Shown one piece after another: positions 33,758-43,124 of a stretch of DNA of 47,601 nt. The DNA comes from Shewanella sp. MBTL60-007 (lineage in GTDB: Bacteria > Pseudomonadota > Gammaproteobacteria > Enterobacterales > Shewanellaceae). The stretch covers positions 1 through 47,601 of the forward strand of contig NZ_BPET01000047.1 of the NCBI RefSeq assembly GCF_019654915.1, read 5' to 3'. The position numbers and the translations under genes were made by a program. How positions within the stretch are numbered: position 1 is the first letter of the stretch; the number at the start of each line of letters is the position of its first letter. Under the pieces are notes generated by a model. The model had not been told where the DNA came from and made no database searches. It saw only the letters and a program-made list of their open reading frames with translations.

Positions 33758-34882
33758 CTATCTCTCACTAATAGGTGTCACCGTACGTGGCTCGCTACCG
33801 GTATAGTCCGCGCTTGGGCGGATAATACGGTTATTTGAGCGCTGCTCCATTACGTGGGCAGCCCAACCTGTTAGGCGTGAACAAACAAAGATAGGCGTAA
33901 ATAACTTAGTTGGAATGCCCATAAAGTGATATGCAGAAGCATGGAAGAAATCGGCGTTACAGAACAGCTTTTTGGTGTCCCACATAAACTCTTCACAAGC
34001 GACTGAGATATCGTAAAGTGAGGTATCACCAAACTCATGTGCTAGCTTTTCAGACCATGCTTTGATGATCACGTTACGTGGATCAGACTCGCGGTAAATT
34101 GCGTGACCAAAACCCATGATCTTCTCTTTACGTGCAAGCATGCCTGCCATTTGTTCTTTTGCATCCGCTGGCGATGTGAACTTTTGGATCATATCCATTG
34201 CTGCTTCGTTAGCGCCACCGTGCAGTGGGCCACGCAATGTACCGATTGCGCCAGTGATACATGAGAACATGTCAGATAAAGTTGATGCACACACTCGAGC
34301 GGTAAAGGTAGATGCGTTGAACTCATGCTCGGCGTACAAAATTAGCGACACATCCATTACGCGGCGGTGTTGCTCAGATGGCGCTTTGCCATTAAGTAGG
34401 TGTAAAAAGTGACCACCAATTGAATCTTCATCAGTCACACAGTCAATTTCAACACCTTCGTGAGAGAACTTGTACCAGTAACACATGATGGCAGGAAACG
34501 CTGCTAGTAAGCGATTAGCCGCTTTGTTTTGCTCGCTAAAGTCGTTTTCAGGCTCTAGGTTACCTAAAAAAGAACAACCTGTACGCATCACATCCATTGG
34601 GTGAGCGTCAGCAGGAATACGTTGTAAGACCTCTTTTAACGCTTGTGGAAGATCGCGCTGAGCGAAAAGCTCAGTTTTATAGTGATCAAGCTGAGTTTGA
34701 TTAGGTAATTCACCGTTAAACAGTAAATAGGCTACTTCTTCAAACGATGCGTTATCGGCAAGATCTGCTACGTCATAACCGCAATAGGTTAATCCCGAAC
34801 CTGACTTACCCACTGTACATAAAGCTGTTTCGCCTGCGCTTTGTCCGCGTAGACCTGCTCCACCTAACTTTTTATCAACCAT
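33758..34882 (-). CDS. prpC: 2-methylcitrate synthase
   Basis: 374 aa, citrate synthase fold. It condenses propionyl-CoA with oxaloacetate. Typical stretches are GLRGQSAGETALCTVG, LLNGELP, HPMDVMRTG, HEFNASTFTARVCAS, the LHGGANEAAM motif with active-site His, GFGHAIYRESDPR, and the closing PSADYTG. The length agrees with PrpC (about 375). ATG at 34882 with AAGGAAGAG upstream. It is second in the prpB-prpC-acnD-prpF order. The 196 bp between it and prpB shows no feature. Confidence 0.94.
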   Translation of the reverse strand: MVDKKLGGAGLRGQSAGETALCTVGKSGSGLTYCGYDVADLADNASFEEVAYLLFNGELPNQTQLDHYKTELFAQRDLPQALKEVLQRIPADAHPMDVMRTGCSFLGNLEPENDFSEQNKAANRLLAAFPAIMCYWYKFSHEGVEIDCVTDEDSIGGHFLHLLNGKAPSEQHRRVMDVSLILYAEHEFNASTFTARVCASTLSDMFSCITGAIGTLRGPLHGGANEAAMDMIQKFTSPADAKEQMAGMLARKEKIMGFGHAIYRESDPRNVIIKAWSEKLAHEFGDTSLYDISVACEEFMWDTKKLFCNADFFHASAYHFMGIPTKLFTPIFVCSRLTGWAAHVMEQRSNNRIIRPSADYTGSEPRTVTPISER

Positions 34883-35078
34883 TGCTCTCTTCCTTTTATT
34901 TGTTGGCCCGTCAGGGTTAACCGCGGGCTTTTTATATTTATTACGTTAGCGCTTATCCATCACACTAACGTTTGTAAGGTACTGCCTTTTGTTTACAATC
35001 TATGTGGTTAACTATGTTACTTTAAAGCTTAAGTTCACAACCTTTAGCTTATTGAATTTGTTAGCTATTAAAGTTGAC

Positions 35079-35957
35079 TTACAGATTTTTGCCTTCAGCA
35101 AATAGCTTATCTAGCTTTTGCTCGTAATCGTGGTAACCCAAGTAATCGTATAGATCCATGCGGGTTTGCATTGAATCAACAACCGCTTTTTGATCGCCAT
35201 TTTCTAAAATTGAGGTATACACCATCTCAGCCGCTTTATTCATGGCTCTAAAAGCACTTAGCGGATACAGCACCATTGATGCGCCCCACTCACCTAGTTG
35301 CTCTTTATTCCATAATTCTGTTTGGCCAAACTCAGTAATATTGGCAAGGATAGGTACATCAAGGGCATCGGCAAATGCACGGTAATGCTCTTCAGTTTTC
35401 ACCGCTTCTGCAAAAATGCCGTCAGCACCTGCGGCAACATAAGCTTTAGCACGCTCGATTGCAGCCTCTAACCCTTCTTGAGCGAATGAGTCGGTACGCG
35501 CCATGATAAAAAAATCAGGATCGGTGCGAGCATCAACCGCGGCTTTAATGCGATCTACCATCTCTTCTGTAGACACAATCTCTTTGTTTGGGCGGTGACC
35601 ACAGCGCTTTTGCGCTACTTGATCTTCCATATGCACTGCTGCTGCGCCGGCTTTTTCCATGTCGCGAATAGTTTTAGCAATGTTAAACGCGCCGCCCCAA
35701 CCTGTGTCGATATCAACCATTAGCGGTAAGTCACAAGCTGAAGTAATACGCTGCACGTCAACAAGTACATCATTGAGTGATGTCATGCCGAGATCCGGAA
35801 GACCATAAGAGGCATTTGCTACACCGCCGCCAGAGAGGTAAATCGCTTGGTGGCCAATCTTCTTTGCCATCATGGCTGAGTAAGCATTAATGGTACCGAC
35901 GATCTGTAGCGGCTTGTTGGCGGCTAACGCCTCACGAAACTTCTTACCTGCACTCAT
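35079..35957 (-). CDS. prpB: 2-methylisocitrate lyase
   Basis: 292 aa, isocitrate lyase/PEP mutase superfamily. It cleaves 2-methylisocitrate to pyruvate and succinate, the last step of the cycle. The KRCGH active-site motif is at residues 117-121, with VDIDTGWG (Mg2+-binding Asp) and MARTDSFAQEG as expected. ATG at 35957 has AAGGAA eight bases before it. It is the first structural gene, 122 bp behind the regulator gene. Confidence 0.95.
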   Translation of the reverse strand: MSAGKKFREALAANKPLQIVGTINAYSAMMAKKIGHQAIYLSGGGVANASYGLPDLGMTSLNDVLVDVQRITSACDLPLMVDIDTGWGGAFNIAKTIRDMEKAGAAAVHMEDQVAQKRCGHRPNKEIVSTEEMVDRIKAAVDARTDPDFFIMARTDSFAQEGLEAAIERAKAYVAAGADGIFAEAVKTEEHYRAFADALDVPILANITEFGQTELWNKEQLGEWGASMVLYPLSAFRAMNKAAEMVYTSILENGDQKAVVDSMQTRMDLYDYLGYHDYEQKLDKLFAEGKNL

Positions 35958-36079
35958 GTGTTATTCCTTATGTTTATTGCTCATCTTTATTTCTGCTTTT
36001 ATTGCGATTAAAGATGGTGTTATCGCTGTCAATTTTTAGGTTTTATACATTTACAACTAGCCAGCTTAAGCAAAAGCCT

Positions 36080-36748
36080 CTACTGCATTGTGTGTTCTAA
36101 TTTGTTTTCAATACTGTTCTTGGAGTACAAGATATGACGACGCATCAGCATTTCTGCGAGTTCGGCATCGCGATTACAGATGGCTTGTACAATATGTTTA
36201 TGTTCATCAAAAGCGGTGGTCACCCGAGGACCACTCATACCTAACTGCACCCGATACATACGCACTAGGTGATAAATGCCATCGAGTAGCATTGAAATCA
36301 GATGCTTATTTTTACTGCCAAGAATTATTCGATAATGAAAGTCGACATCGCCTGCCTCTTGATAATAAGACTGACCGGATTTGACTTCGTTGAAGTGGCT
36401 ATTGAGCAAGGTTTGCAGGTCGGCTATTTCCTGATCGGACATATTTATCGCGGCAAGTCTTGCGGCCATGCCTTCAAGCGACTCACGAACTTGGTACAAC
36501 TCAAGTAACCCTTCGGCACTTAAACTGACAACTCTTGCGCCTACATTGGCTTTACGCTCAACTAAATGACTGGCTTCGAGGCGATTTATCGCTTCTCGGA
36601 TCACCGCGCGGCTAACGGCGTATTTTGTCGACAACTCGGTTTCACTTAGCTTAGAGCCCTGCAAAATCTCTCCCTCTACGATCGCTTTTCGTAGCTGGTA
36701 AAAGGTTTTGTCCGCCGTTGTAACAGGCTGTTCGCTAAAAAATGTCAT
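36080..36748 (-). CDS. GntR-family regulator of the propionate cluster
   Basis: 222 aa, FadR-type GntR. The winged helix (about 15-80) reads LRKAIVEGEILQGSKLSETELSTKYAVSRAVIREAINRLEASHLVERKANVGARV. The C-terminal helical domain carries metal-ligand positions in DVDFHYRII and FDEHKHIVQAI and RRHI. ATG at 36748 is used; the frame to 36787 needs a TTG. It precedes prpB on the same strand and probably controls the cluster in answer to a methylcitrate-cycle intermediate. Palindromes upstream (36776-36839) are likely its own operators. Part of its 5' region recurs near 44.3 kb. Confidence 0.85.
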   Translation of the reverse strand: MTFFSEQPVTTADKTFYQLRKAIVEGEILQGSKLSETELSTKYAVSRAVIREAINRLEASHLVERKANVGARVVSLSAEGLLELYQVRESLEGMAARLAAINMSDQEIADLQTLLNSHFNEVKSGQSYYQEAGDVDFHYRIILGSKNKHLISMLLDGIYHLVRMYRVQLGMSGPRVTTAFDEHKHIVQAICNRDAELAEMLMRRHILYSKNSIENKLEHTMQ

Positions 36749-36775
36749 CACCCAACGCAATATTAGTTTTCGATT

Positions 36776-36839
36776 GATTGTCGACAATCTAGCCAGTTAA
36801 ACATCAATAGTCAACATTTGACCAACAAATTGTCGACAA
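36776..36839. promoter_or_regulatory. GntR-type operator palindromes
   Basis: A perfect 14-nt palindrome GATTGTCGACAATC (36776-36789), a partial one GTCAA-CAT-TTGAC (36810-36822) and TTGTCGACAA (36830-36839) stand upstream of the regulator gene. Spacing between centres is about 33 and 19 bp. They fit the TNGTNNACNA-type sites of FadR-class GntR proteins, so autoregulation is likely. Confidence 0.65.
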
Positions 36840-37107
36840 AGTAGGAGTAAAGTCTAAGGGACAACTAGGGGATAAATTAGCTAGGTAGGACGGAAATCTT
36901 TACGCTTTTATGCCTTTGCCAATAGCATGGCCGTAGGTTTGGCTTTAAATTTGGTTGTGAGTTTAGGCAATGTATGAGTTTAGCCAAAATAAGTACATTG
37001 AGTTGACTGATACTGGCCAAAGAGCGAAGGAAGAGGAAATGCTCTTTGTCGTACGGTATTAAAGCGTTAAAACAGTACTCAACAGCCGCATCTTAAATGG
37101 GAAGAAA

Positions 37108-37130
37108 GATGCAGCGCTATGCACTGCATC
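37108..37130 (-). terminator. Terminator of the RND efflux operon
   Basis: GATGCAG and CTGCATC pair around a 9-nt loop; on the minus strand TTTCTT follows. It lies about 80 bp after the stop of the outer-membrane gene. Confidence 0.6.
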
Positions 37131-37134
37131 TCTG

Positions 37135-37194
37135 TTTAAGCGGTCTATTGGTTTAAACAGACTATTTATTTAAGCAGTCTATTGATTTAAACAG
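37135..37194. repeat. Direct 26-bp repeats after the efflux operon
   Basis: TTTAAGCGGTCTATTGG onward at 37135-37160 and its near-identical copy (two differences) at 37169-37194, 34 bp apart. They lie between the outer-membrane gene and its terminator. No function is evident. Confidence 0.7.
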
Positions 37195-37208
37195 CTTATG
37201 GATTGGCG

Positions 37209-38735
37209 CTAGTATGACTTACTATTTGGTTGCTCCTTACTGTTTAAGTGCCAGTCGCCTCCTAATGCTTTATGCAATCCCACGGTTAGGTGTGCGGTTT
37301 GCAGTTTAGCTGTGACAATGCGATCTTTCATTGCATTTTGCTGACGCTGAGCATCTAAGATCGACAGATAATCACTCAAGCCTGCTCGGTAAAGGGATTT
37401 AGCTTTGTCGACTGCAATATTGGTTGCCTCGGCCGCATAAGTTACCCGCTCGACATACTGTTGACTGTAGCCATAGCCCTGCAATAGGGTTTCGACTTCG
37501 CCAAATGCACCAATGACCGACTGCTGGTAGCTTAATACGCTCATATCAAATCTAGCTTGCTGCATATCGACAATGGCATCACCTCGGCCGCCATCGAACA
37601 CATTCCAACTTATACCGATACTTGCCGCCCAAGATATTGAATCACTACTGAAAAGATCGTCAAAATCCTTTGCCAAGACGCCCGGGGCGCCAGTGAGAAA
37701 TACTTTAGGATATTGTGAGGCAACCGCAGCTGCCCTTTCTTCGCTTATAGCGGCCATTTCACGCTCAGCAATACGGATATCGGCTCTTCGATTCAGTAGA
37801 TCTGAGGGTAAACCAGTAGGAATGATCCCATCAAAATCAGGTAGCGAGCTTTGCTTTCCTATTCTTTGTTCTATCTGCTTCGGCGTTTCGCCTAATAGAA
37901 AAGCCAAGCGCTGCTTATGAACATTTTTGGCAATTTCGAGTTGCGGCACCACGGCTTGAGTTGCCGCTAACATCGCCTCAGCCCGCGCCTTATCCAGTGA
38001 GGAGCCATAGCCACTTTTTACCATCTGCTCAACAAGCCTTAAGGTCTTTTTTTGATCTTCTATGGTATTAAGTGCTATTTGTTTTCGCTCCTCAGCGCCT
38101 CGTAGCTGTAGATAATTATGAATGACGTCGGATGTGATCAGTGTGGTGAGCCCTTCACGCATTATCACCACCTGCTCTTTTCTTATCGCAGCCGCATTGG
38201 CTTGACTGTCGATGCGGCCAAAAAGATCCAGCTCCCAGGCGATGCTCGCTCCAGCAAAAAAAGCACTGTTATTATCATCGACTAAACCCAGTTTATTGCC
38301 ATTGATAGGATTGACTGCGGTAATCGCCGAGCCCAGCAAGGGGTCATTCTCACTGAGTTGATAATTGGCGAAGCCAGCACCTAAGTTAACAGTCGGCACT
38401 TTAAAGGACTCGATTGCGCTTTGATAGGAACGCGCCATACGGATCTGCTCGGCTGCGATCTTGAGCGGTACCGACTGCTGCTGAGCATCCCTCACCAATT
38501 CATTTAATACAGGGTCATTAAATTGCTGCCACCAATAGTCAGCTTGGTGCTGACTTTTTGCCTGTTTACTCTGCGCTTGTTTGTTCAACGCAAGGTTTGT
38601 TGCTTCAGGGCTTGTATCAGCTAGATATAGGTATTCGCTGTCTAACTGTACATTTGGTTTTTCATACTGTGGCCCAACGGCGCAACCAGTTAGTAAAATA
38701 GCAATGGCCACAGGGGCTAATGTAGACATTTTCAT
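37209..38735 (-). CDS. Outer membrane efflux lipoprotein (TolC/OprM, NodT type)
   Basis: 508 aa from ATG 38735. A lipoprotein signal ends LLTGC (lipidated Cys18), followed by AVGPQYEKP, the classic OprM-type mature start. Two OEP repeats follow with conserved WWQQFNDPVLN, IRMARSY, LLNRRADIRIAEREM and YRAGLSDYLSILDAQRQ. It forms the outer-membrane channel of the tripartite pump. The ATG begins one base after the stop of the RND gene, with CAGGAG upstream. The longer frame to 38843 overlaps the RND gene and starts with a basic stretch, so it is rejected. Confidence 0.9.
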   Translation of the reverse strand: MKMSTLAPVAIAILLTGCAVGPQYEKPNVQLDSEYLYLADTSPEATNLALNKQAQSKQAKSQHQADYWWQQFNDPVLNELVRDAQQQSVPLKIAAEQIRMARSYQSAIESFKVPTVNLGAGFANYQLSENDPLLGSAITAVNPINGNKLGLVDDNNSAFFAGASIAWELDLFGRIDSQANAAAIRKEQVVIMREGLTTLITSDVIHNYLQLRGAEERKQIALNTIEDQKKTLRLVEQMVKSGYGSSLDKARAEAMLAATQAVVPQLEIAKNVHKQRLAFLLGETPKQIEQRIGKQSSLPDFDGIIPTGLPSDLLNRRADIRIAEREMAAISEERAAAVASQYPKVFLTGAPGVLAKDFDDLFSSDSISWAASIGISWNVFDGGRGDAIVDMQQARFDMSVLSYQQSVIGAFGEVETLLQGYGYSQQYVERVTYAAEATNIAVDKAKSLYRAGLSDYLSILDAQRQQNAMKDRIVTAKLQTAHLTVGLHKALGGDWHLNSKEQPNSKSY

Positions 38736-38736
38736 A

Positions 38737-41700
38737 TTAGTTTTGCTCCTGTGAGGAATAGATTGCAGTCTTTTCCTGAGGCTGGTTTTGCGACGTGTTT
38801 TGGGTTTTGTCTTGGCTATTGTCTTGCGCCTCCTTAGGCGCATTATCTCGATAAAATAGGCAGTAAAACGCTGGCATAATAAACAGAGATAACACTGTCG
38901 CCGCGGCTAGGCCGCCGATAATGGTGGCAGCCATCTGATCGAACAATCTGTCGGATAATAATGGGATCATGCCCAGAGCCGTGGTTAACGCCCCCATAGA
39001 GATCGCCATGGTTCGGTTGACCGTGGCTACCGTCACCGCTTCATGGATAGGTCGGTTCTTTGCACGCTCTAGCTCAATCTGATCCATTAATACGATGCCA
39101 TTTTTAACGATCATTCCCATCAAGGTGATTGCACCAATCAGTGCCATAAATCCAAAAGGCTTATCGAGCAGTAACAACGTCCAGATCACCCCGATAGTGG
39201 CCAATGGCAAGGTGATTAAGATAATGGCAGGTTGCCTAAAACCATTGAACATGGCGACCATGATTATCACCATCATCAACAAGGCCTTTGGTAATTGGTT
39301 TAGGGTATCGTTAATAGCACGGTTTTCATCATAGTACTCGCCGCCCCACTCAAACGAGTAACCCGCTGGTAGAGGTATCGCTTCAATTTGATCTTTTATT
39401 TGGTTTCGCACCTGAGCTGGTGTTGCACCGAACACATCGGCTTGGGCGGTAATTGTTGGCACTCTGTCACGACGCCAAATCACGCTCTGCTCAGATTGAA
39501 GTTCAAAACCATCGACAACTTGACCGAGAGGAACACTGTGTATGCCCAGTAGTGAACGCACGGTTAAGGTTTCCAAATGACTTAAATCGCTGTGAGGGCT
39601 CCTAAAGTTAATTGGAATAAGTTGATCGCCTTGGTTGAGTGTTCCTAAAGGTACCCCTTCAGCGGCTCGCTTGATTGCCAATGAGATATCGGTACGGTTC
39701 ACGCCAGCCAAACGCGCTTTTTCTTGATTTATCAAAGGTGTAATAACTTTACTCGGTTGACGCCAATCATCCCTTACATATTTAGCATTGGGGTGTTGCT
39801 TCATAATAGTTTGTGCTTGCTCTGATAAATCTTGCAACACCTTAGGATCACTTCCGGTAAAGCGTGCTTCAACGCTAAACTTGTCTTTCGTCGCAAGTTT
39901 TAGAGAGCGAAAACGTGGCTCCGCATTAGGAAACGTCTGAGCCAACCATAGATCTCCTCGCTGACTCAATTCGCTAATACCTTCGTAATCTTTGACGTTA
40001 ATGACAATTTGACCATAGCTTGAATCATAGGGTTCAGGTTCAACGGTTACCGAGAAGCGAGGCGCACTTGCACCGACATAACTCGAGACTGATGAGACTT
40101 CCGCTTGCTGCAGCAGCCAGCCTTCTATTTTTTTCATGTCAGCGGAGGTTTGCTCAATTTTGGCACCGTTTGGCAACCAGTAATCTAGGAATACTAAAGG
40201 CCTGTCTGAGCTTGGAATAAAATTGATAGCAACATAAGGCGCAGCCATGGCAGTGATCAGTAATAAGGGAATGACAGAACCGATAGCCTTACGTGGATTC
40301 ATCACAGTCCATTTAATCAACATCTGATAGCGACTGACTTTCTGTTCGGCTTGTTGTTTGTTTTTAGAGGGCTTACACCATAACCAACATAACAGCGGCG
40401 TTAAGGTAACGGCCACCAGCCAGGAAAATAGCAATGATGAGCAAATAATCAAGAAGACTGAGCTTGAAAACTCCCCCGCATCGGTTTTTGAGAACAGTAC
40501 TGGTGTAGCCCCCATGATAGCAATCACGGTTGCAGCAAGGAGTGGCTTTGACGTTTCTTTCACCGCATCGATGGCCGCTTGAGTCCGCTCCATGCCCTTA
40601 TTAAGCTTCACTATGATGAGATCGGTGATCACAATGGCATTATCAACCAACATACCCAGCGCGAGTATGAAGGTACCAAGGGATACCCGCTGCAGATCGA
40701 CCCCAGCAATGTACATATAGATAAGCGTGAGCAAAATGGTAAACATCAGGCTGCTACCAACGATTGTCGCGCTCTTAAAACCCATAAAGATAAGTAGCAC
40801 AGCAAATACTATCAGCACGCTTTCTAGCAGATTAGTAACAAAATCAGCTATCGACGCATTCACTTCGTCCGGTTGAAATGCGATGGTGCCTATTTCAATG
40901 CCAACAGGAAGCGTCTGCCCATAGTCCTCTATAATTTGAGTAAGTTCTTCTCCTAGGCTAACCACGTTAATCCCGTTTACAGGACTCACGGCTAAGGTAA
41001 CGCCCGGCATACTATTGAAGCGACTCATGCTGGTGGCCGGAGTTTGATAGCCCAAGCTGATTTCAGCGATATCACCAAGACGAATTAGCCCTGTACTGTA
41101 GTTTCCTGCCCCGCCTTTAATGGTCAGATCTTTAATATCTTGTATGCTTTTAAACGCACTACTTTGATTGATTCGGATCCGCTCAGCCCCCACAGGGAAA
41201 CTGCCACTGTCGTAGGTGAGATTTTGAGTGGCCAACTGATTAATGACTTGCGCCGAAGAGATCCCATATTGAGCTAAGCGCTCATCAGGCAGATCGATAT
41301 AGATCGCTTGTTGCTGCACACCATGCAGCTCAATTTTTTTAATGCCTTCGATAGTCTTTAGCCGGCGTTGTAACTCTTTGGCATATTGGCGTAGCGCTTC
41401 TGGATCGGCATCTTTACCATGTACGCTAAAGAGCATGCCATAGACTTCAGAAAATTCGTCTTGAACGATACTAAGCTGTGCCGTTGCAGGTAGTGACAGC
41501 TTTACATCGTTCATTTTTCGCCTGAGCAGATCCCACTCCTGTGGTAAATCTTTTGAGCGGGTCGATTCCTTAAGATCGATAAAAATCATGGAGCTACCTG
41601 GGCGCGATAGTGAACGTAACTTCCACATGGAACCCATCTCTTGTAGCTTAGTCTCAATTTTATCTGTTACTTGTTGCTCCACTTCTTGGGCCGAGGCGCC

Positions 41701-41859
41701 CGGGTAGAGAGTGACAACAACAGCACTCTTAACGGTAAAGGACGGGTCTTCAAGCTTACCGAGTTCAAAATAGGAAATGAGTCCTACGATGACGCATAGG
41801 ACACTAAAGAACAGCACAAATACGCGTTGTTTTATGGCAAATTCAGCTAAATTCATCAT
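38737..41859 (-). CDS. RND-family efflux permease
   Basis: 1040 aa, inner-membrane pump of the HAE1 group. The N-terminal helix FAIKQRVFVLFFSVLCVIVG, the GKLEDPSFTVKSAVVVTLYPGA porter start, TM4 GMLVDNAIVITDLI and the TM10 GMIVKNGIVLMDQIE are visible. In TM4 AcrB-type pumps often have two Asp; here the pair is Asp-Asn, as in several RND subgroups. Substrates cannot be predicted. ATG at 41859 is followed at once by a second ATG (41856), which has the better spacing to AGGAG. The adaptor gene ends 5 bp upstream. Confidence 0.92.
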   Translation of the reverse strand: MMNLAEFAIKQRVFVLFFSVLCVIVGLISYFELGKLEDPSFTVKSAVVVTLYPGASAQEVEQQVTDKIETKLQEMGSMWKLRSLSRPGSSMIFIDLKESTRSKDLPQEWDLLRRKMNDVKLSLPATAQLSIVQDEFSEVYGMLFSVHGKDADPEALRQYAKELQRRLKTIEGIKKIELHGVQQQAIYIDLPDERLAQYGISSAQVINQLATQNLTYDSGSFPVGAERIRINQSSAFKSIQDIKDLTIKGGAGNYSTGLIRLGDIAEISLGYQTPATSMSRFNSMPGVTLAVSPVNGINVVSLGEELTQIIEDYGQTLPVGIEIGTIAFQPDEVNASIADFVTNLLESVLIVFAVLLIFMGFKSATIVGSSLMFTILLTLIYMYIAGVDLQRVSLGTFILALGMLVDNAIVITDLIIVKLNKGMERTQAAIDAVKETSKPLLAATVIAIMGATPVLFSKTDAGEFSSSVFLIICSSLLFSWLVAVTLTPLLCWLWCKPSKNKQQAEQKVSRYQMLIKWTVMNPRKAIGSVIPLLLITAMAAPYVAINFIPSSDRPLVFLDYWLPNGAKIEQTSADMKKIEGWLLQQAEVSSVSSYVGASAPRFSVTVEPEPYDSSYGQIVINVKDYEGISELSQRGDLWLAQTFPNAEPRFRSLKLATKDKFSVEARFTGSDPKVLQDLSEQAQTIMKQHPNAKYVRDDWRQPSKVITPLINQEKARLAGVNRTDISLAIKRAAEGVPLGTLNQGDQLIPINFRSPHSDLSHLETLTVRSLLGIHSVPLGQVVDGFELQSEQSVIWRRDRVPTITAQADVFGATPAQVRNQIKDQIEAIPLPAGYSFEWGGEYYDENRAINDTLNQLPKALLMMVIIMVAMFNGFRQPAIILITLPLATIGVIWTLLLLDKPFGFMALIGAITLMGMIVKNGIVLMDQIELERAKNRPIHEAVTVATVNRTMAISMGALTTALGMIPLLSDRLFDQMAATIIGGLAAATVLSLFIMPAFYCLFYRDNAPKEAQDNSQDKTQNTSQNQPQEKTAIYSSQEQN

Positions 41860-41864
41860 AACTC

Positions 41865-43031
41865 CTAGTAACTCGCAGACATTACAAGTGTCTGAGCAAT
41901 CACTTGCTCAGGCTTTAGGAAGTCGACACCGCTAACAATGAGTTCATCGCCCTGCTTAAGCTCTCCCTCTGCAATAACGCAGGATTTTTGCATTGCTTTA
42001 AACCTGATATGCTTCACCACGACTTTTTGTTGCTCTAGGGTATAGACCTGACCAAGGTTTCCTTGAGCAATCTCATCACTGCGGGGCTCATCATCTCCCC
42101 CATTAACAAGTGCACTGTATGGAATACAGTACTGATTTGAAGTCATTTTCATATCGACGGAAACCGTTACCGATTTGCCAGGCATCAGTGTGTGATTAGC
42201 TTGATCTATGGTGTATTGCACTGTGTAAGTTTGCTTAATGGGATCGGCAAGGGTATTCATTTCACTAAACGTTGCGGTCAAAGGTTTATCATTCCCAAAC
42301 CAGCTCACTGATACAGGTTGCAGATCATTGATTGAAGCCATCATGTTTTCCGGTACGTCTATCACTGCCTTTAACTGTGATGGCTGATGAATGGAAAACA
42401 GAGAAATACCTGGTGAGGTTTGCTCGAAAGTTTCTTGAGATTGAGATGCTATCACGCCATCAAAAGGCGCTTTAAGCTCGGTGTATGCCAATGCGTCTTG
42501 CGCTTTTATCAAATTCTGCGTCACCACATCAACCATGGCTAGACTGCGCTTATAACCACTTTTTGCTCTATCTAAATTGACTTGAGATATCGCATCATCT
42601 GCTATCGCTTGCTTAACCCTAGCTAATTCGGCGCTTGCTAACTGATGTGAAGCCTTTGCTTCGGCCAGTCGCGCTTCTAGCTCAACCACTGTGACTTGGT
42701 AATCGTGAGGATCGAGTCTTGCTAGCACTTGCCCTTTGACGACCTTGTCGCCAGTCTTAACTAAGATTTTCTCAATGGTACCTGGAACTCTAAACGCTAG
42801 ACGTGCCGCTTGGCTTGCCTCTAATACGCCGGAAAATTGTTTCGAATTGCTCTCTGCCTTATCGCCTAAGCGCATGATTTGCACAGGACGTTGGACGACT
42901 GAAGACGGTATTTGCTCCTGTGTTTGAATCTGTACTTGAGTCTGTGCTGGCGCATCACTGCAGCCAGCAAGTATAAAAATAGATAACGAAGTGAGGCCAA
43001 GGCTGGCGAATGTTTTACTAGAAACCGTCAT
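41865..43031 (-). CDS. RND periplasmic adaptor (membrane fusion) lipoprotein
   Basis: 388 aa. The lipobox LAGC puts the lipidated Cys at 24. The barrel-sandwich halves (FRVPGTIEKILVKTGDKVVKGQVLARLDPHDY and DALAYTELKAPFDGVIASQ) enclose a helical hairpin of about 80 residues, followed by beta-barrel and membrane-proximal domains. It links the RND pump to the outer-membrane channel. A Gln-rich linker (TQVQIQTQEQ) follows the lipid anchor. It is first of the three pump genes, 93 bp behind the LysR gene. Confidence 0.9.
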   Translation of the reverse strand: MTVSSKTFASLGLTSLSIFILAGCSDAPAQTQVQIQTQEQIPSSVVQRPVQIMRLGDKAESNSKQFSGVLEASQAARLAFRVPGTIEKILVKTGDKVVKGQVLARLDPHDYQVTVVELEARLAEAKASHQLASAELARVKQAIADDAISQVNLDRAKSGYKRSLAMVDVVTQNLIKAQDALAYTELKAPFDGVIASQSQETFEQTSPGISLFSIHQPSQLKAVIDVPENMMASINDLQPVSVSWFGNDKPLTATFSEMNTLADPIKQTYTVQYTIDQANHTLMPGKSVTVSVDMKMTSNQYCIPYSALVNGGDDEPRSDEIAQGNLGQVYTLEQQKVVVKHIRFKAMQKSCVIAEGELKQGDELIVSGVDFLKPEQVIAQTLVMSASY

Positions 43032-43124
43032 TACACGCTCCCAAATGAGTTAATGTGGGAGAGTGTAAGTGTTTAAGCTAATTAGATAATCGGCATTACA
43101 TGCACAAGACTGTCACGAATATCA

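Noticed and set aside
29199..35957. Missing prpD as a broken propionate pathway
   Set aside because: acnD plus prpF are known to replace prpD, and all genes are intact, so the cycle is complete.
37209..38843. Longer start of the outer-membrane efflux gene at 38843
   Set aside because: The extra residues are a basic stretch inside the RND gene; the lipoprotein signal begins at 38735 directly after the RND stop.
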